DNA from: QQUJ01 sp050287605
GTDB taxonomy: Bacteria; Pseudomonadota; Gammaproteobacteria; QQUJ01
NCBI GenBank assembly: GCA_050287605.1
Contig: JBNKCG010000001.1
Coordinates: 1 to 64,000 of the forward strand
Length of the DNA: 64,000 nucleotides
Reading direction: 5' to 3'
Shown here: one piece after another, positions 24,519 through 34,251 of the stretch
Numbering within the stretch: position 1 is the stretch's first letter
Layout of the letters: every line of letters starts with the position of its first letter
Made by a program: the position numbers and the translations under genes
The notes under the pieces: generated by a model
Told to the model about the DNA's origin: nothing
Seen by the model: only the letters and a program-made list of their open reading frames with translations
Databases searched by the model: none

Positions 24519-25402
24519 CACACCGCCTGCCATTCCGCCGCATCGACGCGCAGCAGCCGTTCGAAGAAGAACTGCAGGCGGCCGTCGGCCGCTTTGGCCC
24601 TCGGCCACTTATCGACCACCTGGGCCAGATTCTTGAATGCCTGCGCGGCTTTGCTCGCCGGATAGGCCTCCACGACGGCGCGCTGGCGCTGTACCGCCTT
24701 GCGCACATAGGTGTCGTGCGGTACCGCCCCTATGTAATCAAGGGTTACCTCAAGAAAACGGTCCGTCACCCGGGTGATCTTGTTGAACAGCTCTTTGCCC
24801 TCGCTCGGAGAGTGGGTCATGTTGGCCAGCACCCGAAACCGGTGATGTCCGTATTCACGGCTCATCAGTTTAATCAAAGCATAGGCATCGGTGATCGACG
24901 CCGGCTCGTCGCACACTACCACGATTATCTCCTGGGAGGCGCGGCTGAACGAGACCACCGAATCCGAAATCCCCGCGGCGGTATCGACGATCAGCGTATC
25001 GACGTTGCCGCCCACCTCGCCGAACGCACGCACCAGGCCGGCGTGTTCGGCCGGGCTCATTTCGGCCATATCCTTGATCCCCGACGAGGCAGGCACGATG
25101 CGTATCCCCTGCGGGCCCTCGACGATGATCTCATCCAGCGAACACTCACCCTTCATGACGTGCGACAGGTTGAATTTGGGATGCAGCCCCAGCATCACGT
25201 CCACGTTGGCCAACCCTAGGTCGGCGTCGAGCAACATGACGCGGCGCCCCTGATCGGCCATCGCCACCGCCAGGTTGACCGAGACGTTGGTCTTGCCGAC
25301 CCCTCCCTTGCCGCTGGTGACGGCAATCACCTGCACCGGCCCCGGGTTCGCCATGCGCCGCAGCCCCGCGGCCTGATCGTTGTTGCCCTTACCGTAGGTC
25401 AT
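24518..25402 (-). CDS. fleN: Flagellar number regulator FleN (FlhG), MinD-like ATPase
   Basis: 294 residues. The N-terminal motif DQAAGLR (9-15) matches the DQAxxLR helix by which FlhG stimulates FlhF GTPase. The deviant Walker A SGKGGVGKT is at 30-38, then LLDADLGLANVDVMLGL and VDTAAGISDSVVSF, and a C-terminal membrane-targeting region. In Pseudomonas FleN also restrains FleQ to keep one flagellum. The start overlaps flhF by 14 bases. Presence of flhF and fleN together is the main evidence for a polar, number-controlled flagellum. Confidence 0.95.
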   Translation of the reverse strand: MTYGKGNNDQAAGLRRMANPGPVQVIAVTSGKGGVGKTNVSVNLAVAMADQGRRVMLLDADLGLANVDVMLGLHPKFNLSHVMKGECSLDEIIVEGPQGIRIVPASSGIKDMAEMSPAEHAGLVRAFGEVGGNVDTLIVDTAAGISDSVVSFSRASQEIIVVVCDEPASITDAYALIKLMSREYGHHRFRVLANMTHSPSEGKELFNKITRVTDRFLEVTLDYIGAVPHDTYVRKAVQRQRAVVEAYPASKAAQAFKNLAQVVDKWPRAKAADGRLQFFFERLLRVDAAEWQAV

Positions 25403-26600
25403 TGGCCGCCACACCATCGAATTCGCGGGTCGTGGCAGCATCGGCCGACGCGCCGTCGCCGTGCTGCACCATGGACACCGCCATACTAACCAAATTATGG
25501 GCCCGTGCGGGCGCCAAGTCTTCCGGAACACGCTGGCCATCGCCGACGTAGGCTACCGGCAGCTGCTGTTCGATGATCACCGACAGCGCCCCGCCCAGAC
25601 GGGTCGCCTCGTCCACCTTGGTCAACATGCAGCCGTGCAGCGGCACCTTGCCGAAGCGGCGCGCCGTTTCGCTCAACCCGGTGCGGTGCGTTGTCGCTGA
25701 CAGCACCAGGTAGCGGCGGATCGGCAGAAACTGATCGCGCAGCTGGGCCAGATGCCGGTCGAGCCGGGCATCGCGCTGACCCATACCGGCGGTGTCGATG
25801 AGTATCAGGCGACGATCGGCGTAGTGTTCCAACACCGCCCCCAGTGCCTCGTCTTCACCCACCACGCGCACCGGCACATCCAGGATACGCCCGTAGGTGC
25901 GCAGCTGTTCGTGGGCGCCGACCCGGTAGTTGTCGGTGGTAATCAGCGCCACCTGGCGGTTTCCGTGACGCATGCAGAAGCGCGCGGCCAGCTTCGCCAC
26001 CATGGTGGTCTTGCCGACCCCCGTCGGCCCCAGCAAGGCGACGATGCCGCCCTGCGACAGAATATCATCCTCGGAGACGGGCAGCGCGTGGGCGAACAGC
26101 CCCAGGGCCTGCCGCCAGAGCTGGTCCTGGTCGCCACAAGCTTCAGTCTTTTCGGTAATGCGCTTCGCCAGGCGCGAACTCACACCCAGGTTGGCGAGCC
26201 GGCGCAGCAGCGCCGCACGCTGCGGCTGCTTGCGCACCAGATCGCCCCACGCCAAACCGGAGAGCTGGTTCTGCAGCAGACCACGCATCGAGTTGAGCTC
26301 GCGCCGCATCTCGGCCAGCACCGGCTCCTGCGACCAGATGTTTTGCACCGCCGGACGTTGCGCCCCCGCATCGGGTGCCGGCGGTTCGGGCGCTTTATCG
26401 CGCTGCGTTTCGGCGCGTTCGGCACCGACGCCACGGATCTGGCTCATCACCGCCTCCTCGTCGTAGTCCACGGCGGCGACGATCTCCACCCCGCCTTCCA
26501 CGCTGCGGTTGGAGAGGATCACCGCGTCGGGCCCCTGCTGCTCGCGTACCTGGCGGATGGCGGTACGGATGTCCGGTGCGAAATAGCGTTTGATTTTCAT
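25389..26600 (-). CDS. flhF: Flagellar biosynthesis SRP-type GTPase FlhF
   Basis: Places the first flagellar components at the cell pole. 403 residues: a basic N-terminal B domain (MKIKRYFAPDIRTAIRQVRE, then a Pro/Ala linker), an N domain, and a G domain with GPTGVGKTTM (G1), DTAGMGQRD (G3) and TKVDEA (G4). It lies between flhA (32 bases upstream) and fleN, which overlaps its end by 14 bases. Confidence 0.95.
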   Translation of the reverse strand: MKIKRYFAPDIRTAIRQVREQQGPDAVILSNRSVEGGVEIVAAVDYDEEAVMSQIRGVGAERAETQRDKAPEPPAPDAGAQRPAVQNIWSQEPVLAEMRRELNSMRGLLQNQLSGLAWGDLVRKQPQRAALLRRLANLGVSSRLAKRITEKTEACGDQDQLWRQALGLFAHALPVSEDDILSQGGIVALLGPTGVGKTTMVAKLAARFCMRHGNRQVALITTDNYRVGAHEQLRTYGRILDVPVRVVGEDEALGAVLEHYADRRLILIDTAGMGQRDARLDRHLAQLRDQFLPIRRYLVLSATTHRTGLSETARRFGKVPLHGCMLTKVDEATRLGGALSVIIEQQLPVAYVGDGQRVPEDLAPARAHNLVSMAVSMVQHGDGASADAATTREFDGVAANDLR

Positions 26601-26632
26601 GGATGGACCTTATCGGTTTCGCTTCCCACGGT

Positions 26633-28747
26633 TCACTGCATCTGTTCCAGCGCCGCCGGCTGCCCGACGTTGGCGACCACGCGGATCTGCCGGTTATCGG
26701 GCAGCTCGGTGTAGGCGAGCACCGCCAATCCCGGAATGGTGGGGCGCAGGAAGCGCGCCAGCCACAGGCGGATCGGTGCGGCCACCAGCAGCAACGCCGG
26801 CTGCCCCGCCAACTCCTGGCGCTCGGCGGCCTCTTTGAGGCTGTTGTGCAGCCGCTCCGCCAGTCCGGGCTCCAGCCCGACGCCCCCCTCTTCGGGGGAC
26901 TGCAGGGACTGCTGCAATAAGCGTTCCAGTCCGGGATCCAGCGTGATGACGGGAATTTCTCCTGCAGGACCAACCAGTTGCTGCACGATGGAGCGCCCCA
27001 GCGCGGTCCGCACATGGGCCGTCAAAACGTCGGGGTCCTGACTTCTGGGCCCCAAGGCCGCCAAAGTTTCGGCGATGGTGCGGATATCGCGGATCGCCAC
27101 CCCCTCGGCCAGCAGGTTCTGCAGCACCTTGAGCACTGCACCCAGCGACAGCGTTTTGGGGGTGAGGTCCTCCACCAGTTTGGGCGCGCCGCGGCCAAGG
27201 ATCTCCAGCAGCTGTTGCACCTCCTCGTGGCCCAGCAGCTCGTGGGCATGCTGCTTGACCAATTCGCTGAGGTGAGTGGCGACCACGGTGGAGGTGTCGA
27301 CCACCGTGTAGCCGGCGGTCTGCGCCTGCTCACGCTGCGCCGGTTCGATCCACACCGCATCCAGCCCGAAGGCGGGATCCTTGGTGGCCATGCCCTGCAC
27401 GGTGCCGAACACCTGCCCGGGATTGATGGCCAGCTCGCGGTCGGGAAAGACCTCGCCCGCGCCCGCGGTCACGCCGTTGATGGAGAGACGGTAGCCGGTG
27501 GGTGCCAAATCAAGGTTGTCGCGAATGTGCACCGGCTGGACCAGGAAACCCAACTCCTGGCTGAGCTTCTTGCGCACCCCTTTGATACGGTTCATCAGCT
27601 CGCCGCCCTGGTTGCGGTCCACCAGCGGAATGAGGCGGTAACCCACCTCCAGCCCGATGGGATCGACGGGCTGGACGTCGTCCCAGGAGAGCTCACGGGG
27701 CGGTGCCTCCACCGGCGCGGCCTCCTCCACCACCTCCCCGGCCTGCGGCTCACGGCGCCTGCGCTGCGCCACGTAGTAAGCCATGGCGCCGGCGGCGCTG
27801 GCGAGCAGCAGAAACGCGATATTGGGCATGCCGGGGATCAGCCCCAGCATGCCGATGATGCCGGCGGTAACCCCCAACGCACGCGGGTCGGTGAACAACT
27901 GGGCCATGAACTGCTGACCCATGTCCTGGGCGGTGGAGACGCGGGTCACCATGATGGCGGCGGAGGTGGAGAGTACTAGCGAGGGAATCTGCGCCACCAG
28001 GCCGTCGCCGATGGTGAGCAGCGTGTAGACGCGCAGCGCATCGCTGAAGGAGAGCCCGTGCTGCAGGATACCGATGCCCAGACCGCCGAGGATATTGATG
28101 AACAGGATCAGGATGCCGGCCACCGCGTCACCGCGCACGAATTTCGACGCACCGTCCATGGCACCGTAGAAATCGGCCTCCTGCGCCACCTCGGCACGCC
28201 GCGTGCGAGCCTCCTCCTGGGTGATGAGACCGGCGTTGAGATCGGCGTCGATGGCCATCTGCTTGCCGGGCATGGCATCCAAGGTGAAGCGGGCGCTCAC
28301 CTCCGAGACGCGTCCCGCACCCTTGGTCACCACCACGAAGTTGATGATGACCAGGATGACGAACACCACCAGACCCACGGCGTAGTTGCCGCCCACCACG
28401 AATTCGCCGAACGCCTCGATCACCCGGCCGGCGGCGTCGGTGCCGGTGTGGCCGTACAGCAGCACCACGCGGGTCGAAGCGACATTAAGCGCCAGGCGCA
28501 GCAACGTGGCCACCAGCAGCACCGTGGGGAAGATGGGAAAATCGAGTGGGCGCTGCGCGTAAATTCCCACCAGCAGCACCACCAGCGCAAACGAGATGTT
28601 GAAGGTAAACAGGATGTCGAGCCCCATGGGCGGCAACGGCAGCACCACCATGGCGAGCATCATCACCAGCAGCAGCGGCGCACCGAGGCCGGTGCTGAGC
28701 AGACTGCGCAGATTGAGGTTGCTGGGGACCGCGGCCATCTCGTTCAT
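26633..28747 (-). CDS. flhA: Flagellar type III export gate protein FlhA
   Basis: 704 residues. The N-terminal half has eight hydrophobic helices with the conserved cytoplasmic loop containing AIDADLNAGLI (FHIPEP-type). The C-terminal half (from about 350) is the nonameric cytoplasmic ring domain that docks chaperone-substrate complexes. It begins 6 bases after flhB. An alternative ATG exists three codons in (28738). Confidence 0.96.
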   Translation of the reverse strand: MNEMAAVPSNLNLRSLLSTGLGAPLLLVMMLAMVVLPLPPMGLDILFTFNISFALVVLLVGIYAQRPLDFPIFPTVLLVATLLRLALNVASTRVVLLYGHTGTDAAGRVIEAFGEFVVGGNYAVGLVVFVILVIINFVVVTKGAGRVSEVSARFTLDAMPGKQMAIDADLNAGLITQEEARTRRAEVAQEADFYGAMDGASKFVRGDAVAGILILFINILGGLGIGILQHGLSFSDALRVYTLLTIGDGLVAQIPSLVLSTSAAIMVTRVSTAQDMGQQFMAQLFTDPRALGVTAGIIGMLGLIPGMPNIAFLLLASAAGAMAYYVAQRRRREPQAGEVVEEAAPVEAPPRELSWDDVQPVDPIGLEVGYRLIPLVDRNQGGELMNRIKGVRKKLSQELGFLVQPVHIRDNLDLAPTGYRLSINGVTAGAGEVFPDRELAINPGQVFGTVQGMATKDPAFGLDAVWIEPAQREQAQTAGYTVVDTSTVVATHLSELVKQHAHELLGHEEVQQLLEILGRGAPKLVEDLTPKTLSLGAVLKVLQNLLAEGVAIRDIRTIAETLAALGPRSQDPDVLTAHVRTALGRSIVQQLVGPAGEIPVITLDPGLERLLQQSLQSPEEGGVGLEPGLAERLHNSLKEAAERQELAGQPALLLVAAPIRLWLARFLRPTIPGLAVLAYTELPDNRQIRVVANVGQPAALEQMQ

Positions 28748-28753
28748 CCTCGA

Positions 28754-29881
28754 CTAATGAAAGCGTTCGGGCACCGGGAGGTCGGCCGGCGGCTCGGGCT
28801 CCTGGCCACCTTCGCGGCGCACGATGCGCAACTGGTAGACATAGGCAAGCACCTGGGCCACCGCCAGATAGAGTTCCGACGGCACCTCCTGATCCAATTC
28901 GGTGGTGTGGTAAAGCGCGCGGGCCAACGGCGGCGCCGGCAAGAGGTAGACGCCGGACTGCAACGCCACCGAGCGGATCTGGTGCGCGATCAGATCGCGC
29001 CCCTTGGCCACCACCCGCGGCGCGCGCATCTTGTCCTGGTCGTAACGCAGCGCTACGGCGAAGTGGGTGGGGTTGGTAATCACCACGTCGGCCTTGGGCA
29101 CCTCGGCCATCATGCGGCGCTGGGCGATTTCGCGTTGCAGGTTGCGGATCTTGCCTTTGACCTCGGGACGGCCGTCGGTCTCCTTCATCTCATCCTTGAC
29201 CTCCTGGCGCGTCATGCGCAGCTGCTTATGGTGGTACCAAAGCTGAAACGGTACATCGATGGCGGCGATCAATATCGTGGAGGCGGCAAGCAGCAGAAAC
29301 GACCACGCCAGCAGGCGCACCATGTGCGCCATGGCCAGCTCCAGAGGTTCGCGCGACAGACCGATGAAGTCCGATTTGAGGTTCCACAGCAGCCCCACCG
29401 CCACGCTGGCCACCAGCAGGAATTTGGCCAGCGCCTTGATCATCTCCATCACCCCGCGGGTGGAAAATACACGCTTGATGCCTTTGACGGGATCGATGCG
29501 CTCGAACTGGGGCGCCACGGTCTGCAGGCTGAACGCCCACCCGCCCAACGCCAGCGGGGCAACCACCGCGGCCACCACCAGCAGCACCAGGAACGGCAGC
29601 AGCGCGTCCAGACCGCGCCCCACGAGATCGAGGAAATGCCCCGGTATCGCACTGAGATCGAAGGCGAGGCGGCGATCGAAGCGCAGCCCATCGGTCACCA
29701 CCGCCATCAAACGCTGCACCATCTGCGGTCCCAGCATCAGAAACGCCAACGCCGAGACCAGCATCAGCGACATGGTATTGAGTTCGCGGGAGCGCGCGAT
29801 CTGCCCCTTCTCGCGCGCCTCGCGCAGCCGCTTGGGTGTCGGCTGTTCGGTTCTTTCCTGGCCGTCGTCGTGTTCAGCCAT
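28754..29881 (-). CDS. flhB: Flagellar export switch protein FlhB
   Basis: 375 residues: the start ERTEQPTPKRLREAREKGQI, four membrane helices, and a cytoplasmic domain with the autocleavage motif NPTH (in VITNPTHFAVALRY), where the substrate-specificity switch occurs with FliK. It follows fliR after 4 bases. The C-terminal extension after about residue 350 is Pro/Glu-rich. Confidence 0.96.
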   Translation of the reverse strand: MAEHDDGQERTEQPTPKRLREAREKGQIARSRELNTMSLMLVSALAFLMLGPQMVQRLMAVVTDGLRFDRRLAFDLSAIPGHFLDLVGRGLDALLPFLVLLVVAAVVAPLALGGWAFSLQTVAPQFERIDPVKGIKRVFSTRGVMEMIKALAKFLLVASVAVGLLWNLKSDFIGLSREPLELAMAHMVRLLAWSFLLLAASTILIAAIDVPFQLWYHHKQLRMTRQEVKDEMKETDGRPEVKGKIRNLQREIAQRRMMAEVPKADVVITNPTHFAVALRYDQDKMRAPRVVAKGRDLIAHQIRSVALQSGVYLLPAPPLARALYHTTELDQEVPSELYLAVAQVLAYVYQLRIVRREGGQEPEPPADLPVPERFH

Positions 29882-29885
29882 GAGC

Positions 29886-30665
29886 TCAGCCCTGGGGACT
29901 CAGCAGCCGGCCGATCAGCGCGAAGCTGTCGCGGGTCAGCTGTTCGAAATAGGGGACCACGCTGGGTAGCGCCACCCAGACGATGGTGAAGCCGATCAGA
30001 ATGGTGAGCGGGAATCCCACTGCGAAGATGTTGAGCTGCGGCGCGGCGCGCGTGATCACGCCCAGCGAGATGTTGAGCAGCAACACCGAGCTCACCACCG
30101 GCAGCGCGATGAGCACCGCACCGGCAAACATCTCACCGCCCCACACCACCAGTTGCCACAGCCCGTTGCGAGTCAAACCATCGACGGCGACCGGCAGGGT
30201 GGTGAAACTGCGCGCCAGCATCTCGATCAGAACCAGGTGGCCGTTGACGCCGAGAAAGACCAGCGTCATAAGCATGATGTAGAACTGGCTGACCACGGGC
30301 ACCTGTACGCCGTTCTGCGAATCGATGGTGGAGGCGAGGCCCAGCCCCATGCTGGTGGCGATGGTCTGCCCGGCCAGGGTGAGCGACGCGAATACCAGAC
30401 GCAGTGCGAACCCCATGGCCAGCCCTATCACCAACTGCTGGGCGGCCACCAGCACTCCCTGCGCACTCAGCGAATCGACGGGGGTGATGGCGGGCACCAC
30501 CGGCAGGACCAGCAGCGTCAGCGCCAGCGCCAGCGCCAAGCGTACGCGCACCGGCACCATGTTGGCGCCGAACACCGGCGCGATGCCCACCATGGCAGCG
30601 ACGCGCACCAGCGGCCAGAAGAATCCGGCGATGAAGTGATTGAGTTCGGCGACCGAGATCGGCAT
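29886..30665 (-). CDS. fliR: Flagellar export gate protein FliR
   Basis: 259 residues with about six hydrophobic helices, ending in LSPQG. Conserved segments include GAPVF-like VGIAPVFGANMVPVRVRLAL and LNIFAVGFPLTILIGF. ATG 30665 (MPISVAELNHF) gives the family start. It forms the FliPQR gate complex with the two genes upstream. Confidence 0.93.
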   Translation of the reverse strand: MPISVAELNHFIAGFFWPLVRVAAMVGIAPVFGANMVPVRVRLALALALTLLVLPVVPAITPVDSLSAQGVLVAAQQLVIGLAMGFALRLVFASLTLAGQTIATSMGLGLASTIDSQNGVQVPVVSQFYIMLMTLVFLGVNGHLVLIEMLARSFTTLPVAVDGLTRNGLWQLVVWGGEMFAGAVLIALPVVSSVLLLNISLGVITRAAPQLNIFAVGFPLTILIGFTIVWVALPSVVPYFEQLTRDSFALIGRLLSPQG

Positions 30666-30682
30666 GGTTCGCGTCCGCAACC

Positions 30683-30958
30683 TCACTGATAACGGATCAG
30701 CGACGGCAACATTTCGAACAGCTCCTGCGTGTACTCGCTGATCAGCTGCAACATCCACGGCCCCGCCACGATCAGCACCACGGCAACCACCATCAGCTTG
30801 GGAATGAAGGTCAACGTCATCTCGTTGATCTGGGTGGCCGCCTGCAGCATGCCGATGAGCACCCCCACCAGCAACGCAGAGAGCAGCAGCGGAGCGGTCA
30901 GCATCACCACCACCCACATGGCCTGCTGCCCCAACGAAATGACGGTATCCGGACTCAT
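30683..30958 (-). CDS. fliQ: Flagellar export gate protein FliQ
   Basis: 91 residues and two hydrophobic helices in the usual hairpin, starting MSPDTVISLGQQAMWVVVML, with INEMTLTFIPKLMVV between them. Positioned between fliP and fliR, as always in this locus type. Confidence 0.95.
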   Translation of the reverse strand: MSPDTVISLGQQAMWVVVMLTAPLLLSALLVGVLIGMLQAATQINEMTLTFIPKLMVVAVVLIVAGPWMLQLISEYTQELFEMLPSLIRYQ

Positions 30959-30983
30959 GGTCTGCGCCTCCTCTTCGCCGCGG

Positions 30984-31724
30984 TCAGGTCACGTAGAAAC
31001 TTGCCGCGAGCGTACCCATGATCAGCGACCAGCCGTCCACCACCACGAACAGCATGATCTTGAACGGCAGCGAGATCAGCATGGGCGAGAGCATCATCAT
31101 GCCCATGGACATCAGCACGCTGGCCACCACGATGTCGATGATCAGGAAGGGAATGAAAATGAGAAAACCGATTTGAAACGCCGTCTTCAGCTCGCTGGTG
31201 ACGAACGACGGCAGCAGGATGGTGAATGGCACCTCCTCGGCCGATTTGAAACCCTCGCGCCCGGCGATGCGCGCGAACTGCGCAATATCGCTTTCGCGGG
31301 TCTGCCCCAGCATGAATTCGCGGAACGGACGCGCCGCCTTGGCCAGCGCCTCCTGCGGCGCAAGCTGCTCGTTAAAGTAGGGCACCAGCGCTTGGTCGTA
31401 GACCTTGTCGAACACCGGCACCATGACGAACAGCGTGAGAAACAGCGACAGTCCGATGAGGATCTGGTTGGAGGGTGACTGCATGGTGCCCATCGCCTGG
31501 CGCAGTATCGCCAGCACGATGATGATGCGCGTGAACGAGGTCATCATCAGCACCGCTGCCGGCAGCAGCGTCAGCGCCGTCATCAACAGCAGCACCTGGA
31601 TACTGATGCTGTAAGTCTGCTGGCCGCCGTCGCCGGGTGTTACCACCAGCGCGGGGAGCATGGGCGCGGCCACGGCGTCGAGGCTGGGCACCAGCACGAG
31701 CAGCAGCAATACCAGACGAATCAT
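30984..31724 (-). CDS. fliP: Flagellar export gate protein FliP
   Basis: 246 residues with a cleavable signal peptide (about 1-20, ends VAA-A), then four membrane helices. The diagnostic stretch is MMTSFTRIIIVLAILRQAMG and, later, FLIIDIVVASVLMSMGMMML. Its ATG overlaps the fliO stop (31721-31724). Confidence 0.96.
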   Translation of the reverse strand: MIRLVLLLLVLVPSLDAVAAPMLPALVVTPGDGGQQTYSISIQVLLLMTALTLLPAAVLMMTSFTRIIIVLAILRQAMGTMQSPSNQILIGLSLFLTLFVMVPVFDKVYDQALVPYFNEQLAPQEALAKAARPFREFMLGQTRESDIAQFARIAGREGFKSAEEVPFTILLPSFVTSELKTAFQIGFLIFIPFLIIDIVVASVLMSMGMMMLSPMLISLPFKIMLFVVVDGWSLIMGTLAASFYVT

Positions 31725-32206
31725 AGCTTGCTCCTCTGGCGCATGGCCGCCTGCAGGCGCTGAGCGAAGCCGCCCGCGGTGGCGTCGCCTTCGACGGTCG
31801 TCGCCACCGGTTCATCGAGCACGTGCAGCATCTGCACCCGCCCGGGGGCCACGCCCAGCAGCAGCTGCTGCTTGCCCACCTGCACCAGCACCACGCGCTC
31901 GCGGGTGCCCATGGAGAGACCGCCGAGAATCTTCATCTGGCCGCCGGCTGCGCTCTGCAAGCGGCTGAAGCGGCGCAACAGCCAGGTGCTGACGCCGATC
32001 AACCCCAGCACCAGCACCAGGCCGGCGACGAGCTGCAACAGGTTGGCGGCGGCCATGGGATCGGCGGGCAGTCCCGCGCCGCGACCGGGCGCCGGCTCGG
32101 CGGCATGCAGGCCGTTTGCGCTGAGCGCAAACAGGAACGCGGTGGCGTGTACCACCCATTTTGCGGGCACAAGCGGGCCCCTCAGTACCTGCGACTGACT
32201 CACCAT
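31721..32206 (-). CDS. fliO: Flagellar biosynthesis protein FliO
   Basis: 161 residues: a probable signal sequence (ATAFLFALSANGLHA), a membrane helix (about 57-75, LLQLVAGLVLVLGLIGVSTW) and a cytoplasmic FliO domain (ILGGLSMGTRERVVLVQVG, QQLLLGVAPGRVQMLHVL). It helps assemble the FliP ring. The start could also be the GTG one codon in. It follows fliN after 18 bases. Confidence 0.9.
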   Translation of the reverse strand: MVSQSQVLRGPLVPAKWVVHATAFLFALSANGLHAAEPAPGRGAGLPADPMAAANLLQLVAGLVLVLGLIGVSTWLLRRFSRLQSAAGGQMKILGGLSMGTRERVVLVQVGKQQLLLGVAPGRVQMLHVLDEPVATTVEGDATAGGFAQRLQAAMRQRSKL

Positions 32207-32224
32207 CTGCGTGAACCTAGTGTG

Positions 32225-32644
32225 CTATGTAAGGCGCTTGACGCGCTCGGATGGACTCACCACATCGGTGAGCCGGATGCCAAACTTTTCGTTCACCACC
32301 ACCACCTCCCCGTGTGCGATCAACGTGCCGTTGACCAGCACGTCCATGGGTTCGCCGGCGAGGCGATCCAACTCCACCACCGACCCCTGATTGAGCTGCA
32401 GCAGGTTGCGAATGCTGATTTTGGTGCGCCCGATCTCCATGGCCAGGGTCACCGGGATGTCCAGCACCACGTCGAGATTGACGTCGTTGCCTCCCACTCC
32501 CCTGCCCTCCGGCTGCAGGTCCTGAAACCGGGCGCGCTCCACCGCCTGACCGCCCACGGCGGGGGCGGCGTCATCGCTGGACTGCTCGGCCATGGCTTCG
32601 GCCCACTCGTCCATGCGGTCAGCAGCGTCAGTGTCGTCACTCAT
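32225..32644 (-). CDS. fliN: Flagellar motor switch protein FliN
   Basis: 139 residues: an acidic Ala-rich N-terminus (about 1-55) and a C-terminal SpoA domain with NLDVVLDIPVTLAMEIGRTK, LLQLNQGSVVELDRLAGEP and GEVVVVNEKFGIRLTDVVSP. It forms the lower C-ring with FliM and binds CheY-P and FliH. Confidence 0.96.
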   Translation of the reverse strand: MSDDTDAADRMDEWAEAMAEQSSDDAAPAVGGQAVERARFQDLQPEGRGVGGNDVNLDVVLDIPVTLAMEIGRTKISIRNLLQLNQGSVVELDRLAGEPMDVLVNGTLIAHGEVVVVNEKFGIRLTDVVSPSERVKRLT

Positions 32645-32669
32645 CGTTCGTCTCCAGGCAATTCAGCGA

Positions 32670-33650
32670 TCACGCTTCGGGGCGTTCCACACGCCGGTCG
32701 ACCTTGACCGCGTGGGAACCGTTGTGCACACCGTAGCGCCCCAAAAACACCGGCGTGTCTTCGGCATACAGGGTCACCAGTTCGGGAAGCTCGATGGGAA
32801 TCACGTCACCGGGTTTGGCATCGACCAGCTCGCGCAGACTGACGGTGGTGGAGGTCAGAATACTGCTCAGGTTCACCTCCGCCTCCTTGGTCTGCTCGCG
32901 CAGGGCGCGCACCCAGCGCTCGTCGATCTCGGAGCGGTCGCTTTGGATGCCGGCATCGAGCACGTCGCGAATCGGCTCGATCATCGAATAGGGCATGGTG
33001 AGATGCAGATCGCCACCGCCGCCCTCCAGCTCGATGTGGAAGGTGTTCACCACCACCACCTCGGTGGGGCTGACGATGTTGGCGAAATGCGGATTGACCT
33101 CAGAGTTGAGGTACTCGAAGGTCACCGGCATCACCGGCGCCCACGCCTCTTTGAGATCGCGGAAAACATCGTCCAGCACCATGCGCACCACACGCATTTC
33201 GGTAGCGGTGAATTCACGGCCCTCGATCTTGGTATGGAACTGGCCGGTGCCGCCGAAGAAGTTGTCCACCACCGTGAACACCAGCTTGGGATCGATGACG
33301 CACAATGCCGTGCCGCGTAGCGGCTTGATCTGATGCAGGTTGAGGCTGGTGGGTACGTAGAGGCTGTGCACGTACTCGCTGAACTTGAGCATCTGCACGC
33401 CGCCCACCGAAATCTCCGGGGTGCGGCGCAGCATGTTGAACAGACTGATGCGGAAGTAGCGGGCGAAGCGCTCGTTGATCATCTCCAGCGTGGGCATGCG
33501 CCCGCGCACGATGCGGTCCTGGCTGGTGAAGTCGTAGGTGCGCGCTTCGCCCGGCGCCGGGCCGCGGTCGCTTTCGGTTTCGACGTCGCCATCCGATACC
33601 CCGTGCAGCAGGGCATCGATCTCGTCTTGGCTGAGCAGGTCGGTAGACAT
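32670..33650 (-). CDS. fliM: Flagellar motor switch protein FliM
   Basis: 326 residues. The N-terminal CheY-P-binding peptide LLSQDEIDALLHG (5-17) is intact. The middle domain (about 45-230) contains the FliG-binding GGxG-type VFTVVDNFFGGTGQ, and a C-terminal SpoA domain pairs with FliN. The gene starts 2 bases after fliL. Confidence 0.97.
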   Translation of the reverse strand: MSTDLLSQDEIDALLHGVSDGDVETESDRGPAPGEARTYDFTSQDRIVRGRMPTLEMINERFARYFRISLFNMLRRTPEISVGGVQMLKFSEYVHSLYVPTSLNLHQIKPLRGTALCVIDPKLVFTVVDNFFGGTGQFHTKIEGREFTATEMRVVRMVLDDVFRDLKEAWAPVMPVTFEYLNSEVNPHFANIVSPTEVVVVNTFHIELEGGGGDLHLTMPYSMIEPIRDVLDAGIQSDRSEIDERWVRALREQTKEAEVNLSSILTSTTVSLRELVDAKPGDVIPIELPELVTLYAEDTPVFLGRYGVHNGSHAVKVDRRVERPEA

Positions 33651-33652
33651 GG

Positions 33653-34177
33653 CTATTGCATCACGAAGCTGGTGAAGTAGACCGCTTCCAGACCGGCTTC
33701 ACCGGTCTCTTTTTTCAGGATCTTGTTGATCTCGGAAAGGGTTGCCGTACGCAACTGCTCCTTGCCGTCCCGGGTGCCCACCACCGCAGCATCCTGGCTG
33801 CTGAACAGGATCACCAGGTTGTTGCGAATCGCGGGCATGTGCAGCTTGACCGCTTCCAGCGCAGCGGGGTCACGGCTCATCACCTCCACGGCGATCTGCA
33901 GGAAGCGGATCTGGGTCTTGTCCTCGAAATTGACTACGAAGGGCGGGTCCAGCGGCAGATACTGCGCCGGTTTCGGCGGCGCGTTCTTGTGATCGGCCTT
34001 GGTCGCCTCTTCCGGCGTGTCATGGCTGGAAAACGCGCCGGTGAAAAACAGCGTGGCTCCCACGACACCGCCGAGAACGAGCACGCCCACCACACTCAGA
34101 ATGATGATCAGCTTGAGTTTCGAGCCGCCCTTCTTTTTCGCGCCTTCGTCGAGTTCGAGATCTTCGTCGTCTGCCAT
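33653..34177 (-). CDS. fliL: Flagellar basal-body protein FliL
   Basis: 174 residues: a short acidic/lysine-rich cytoplasmic N-terminus, one membrane helix (about 23-46, KLIIILSVVGVLVLGGVVGA), and a periplasmic domain that supports the stators (YLPLDPPFVVNFEDK, RFLQIAVEVMSRDP). It leads the fliLMNOPQR-flhBA-flhF-fleN-fliA-che unit behind a strong sigma-54 site. ATG 34177 (MADDEDLELDEG) is chosen over 34240, which lies upstream of the promoter. Confidence 0.94.
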   Translation of the reverse strand: MADDEDLELDEGAKKKGGSKLKLIIILSVVGVLVLGGVVGATLFFTGAFSSHDTPEEATKADHKNAPPKPAQYLPLDPPFVVNFEDKTQIRFLQIAVEVMSRDPAALEAVKLHMPAIRNNLVILFSSQDAAVVGTRDGKEQLRTATLSEINKILKKETGEAGLEAVYFTSFVMQ

Positions 34178-34209
34178 CGGTCTGTCCCAGTGTCTTTGCG
34201 TTAGGAAAA

Positions 34210-34225
34210 AGCAAGAGCTATGCCA
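34210..34225 (-). promoter_or_regulatory. Sigma-54 promoter for the fliL operon
   Basis: Minus strand TGGCATAGCTCTTGCT matches TGGCACG-N4-TTGCW with correct GG-N10-GC spacing. Start expected near 34199, about 22 bases before the fliL ATG. This would drive fliL through at least the flh and probably the che genes. Confidence 0.85.
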
Positions 34226-34251
34226 GCGGCGACAAGACAAACTATCGCTTT

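Noticed and set aside
28058..29989. A 643-codon plus-strand frame opposite flhA and flhB
   Set aside because: His/Gln/Arg-rich shadow of two well-identified export proteins.
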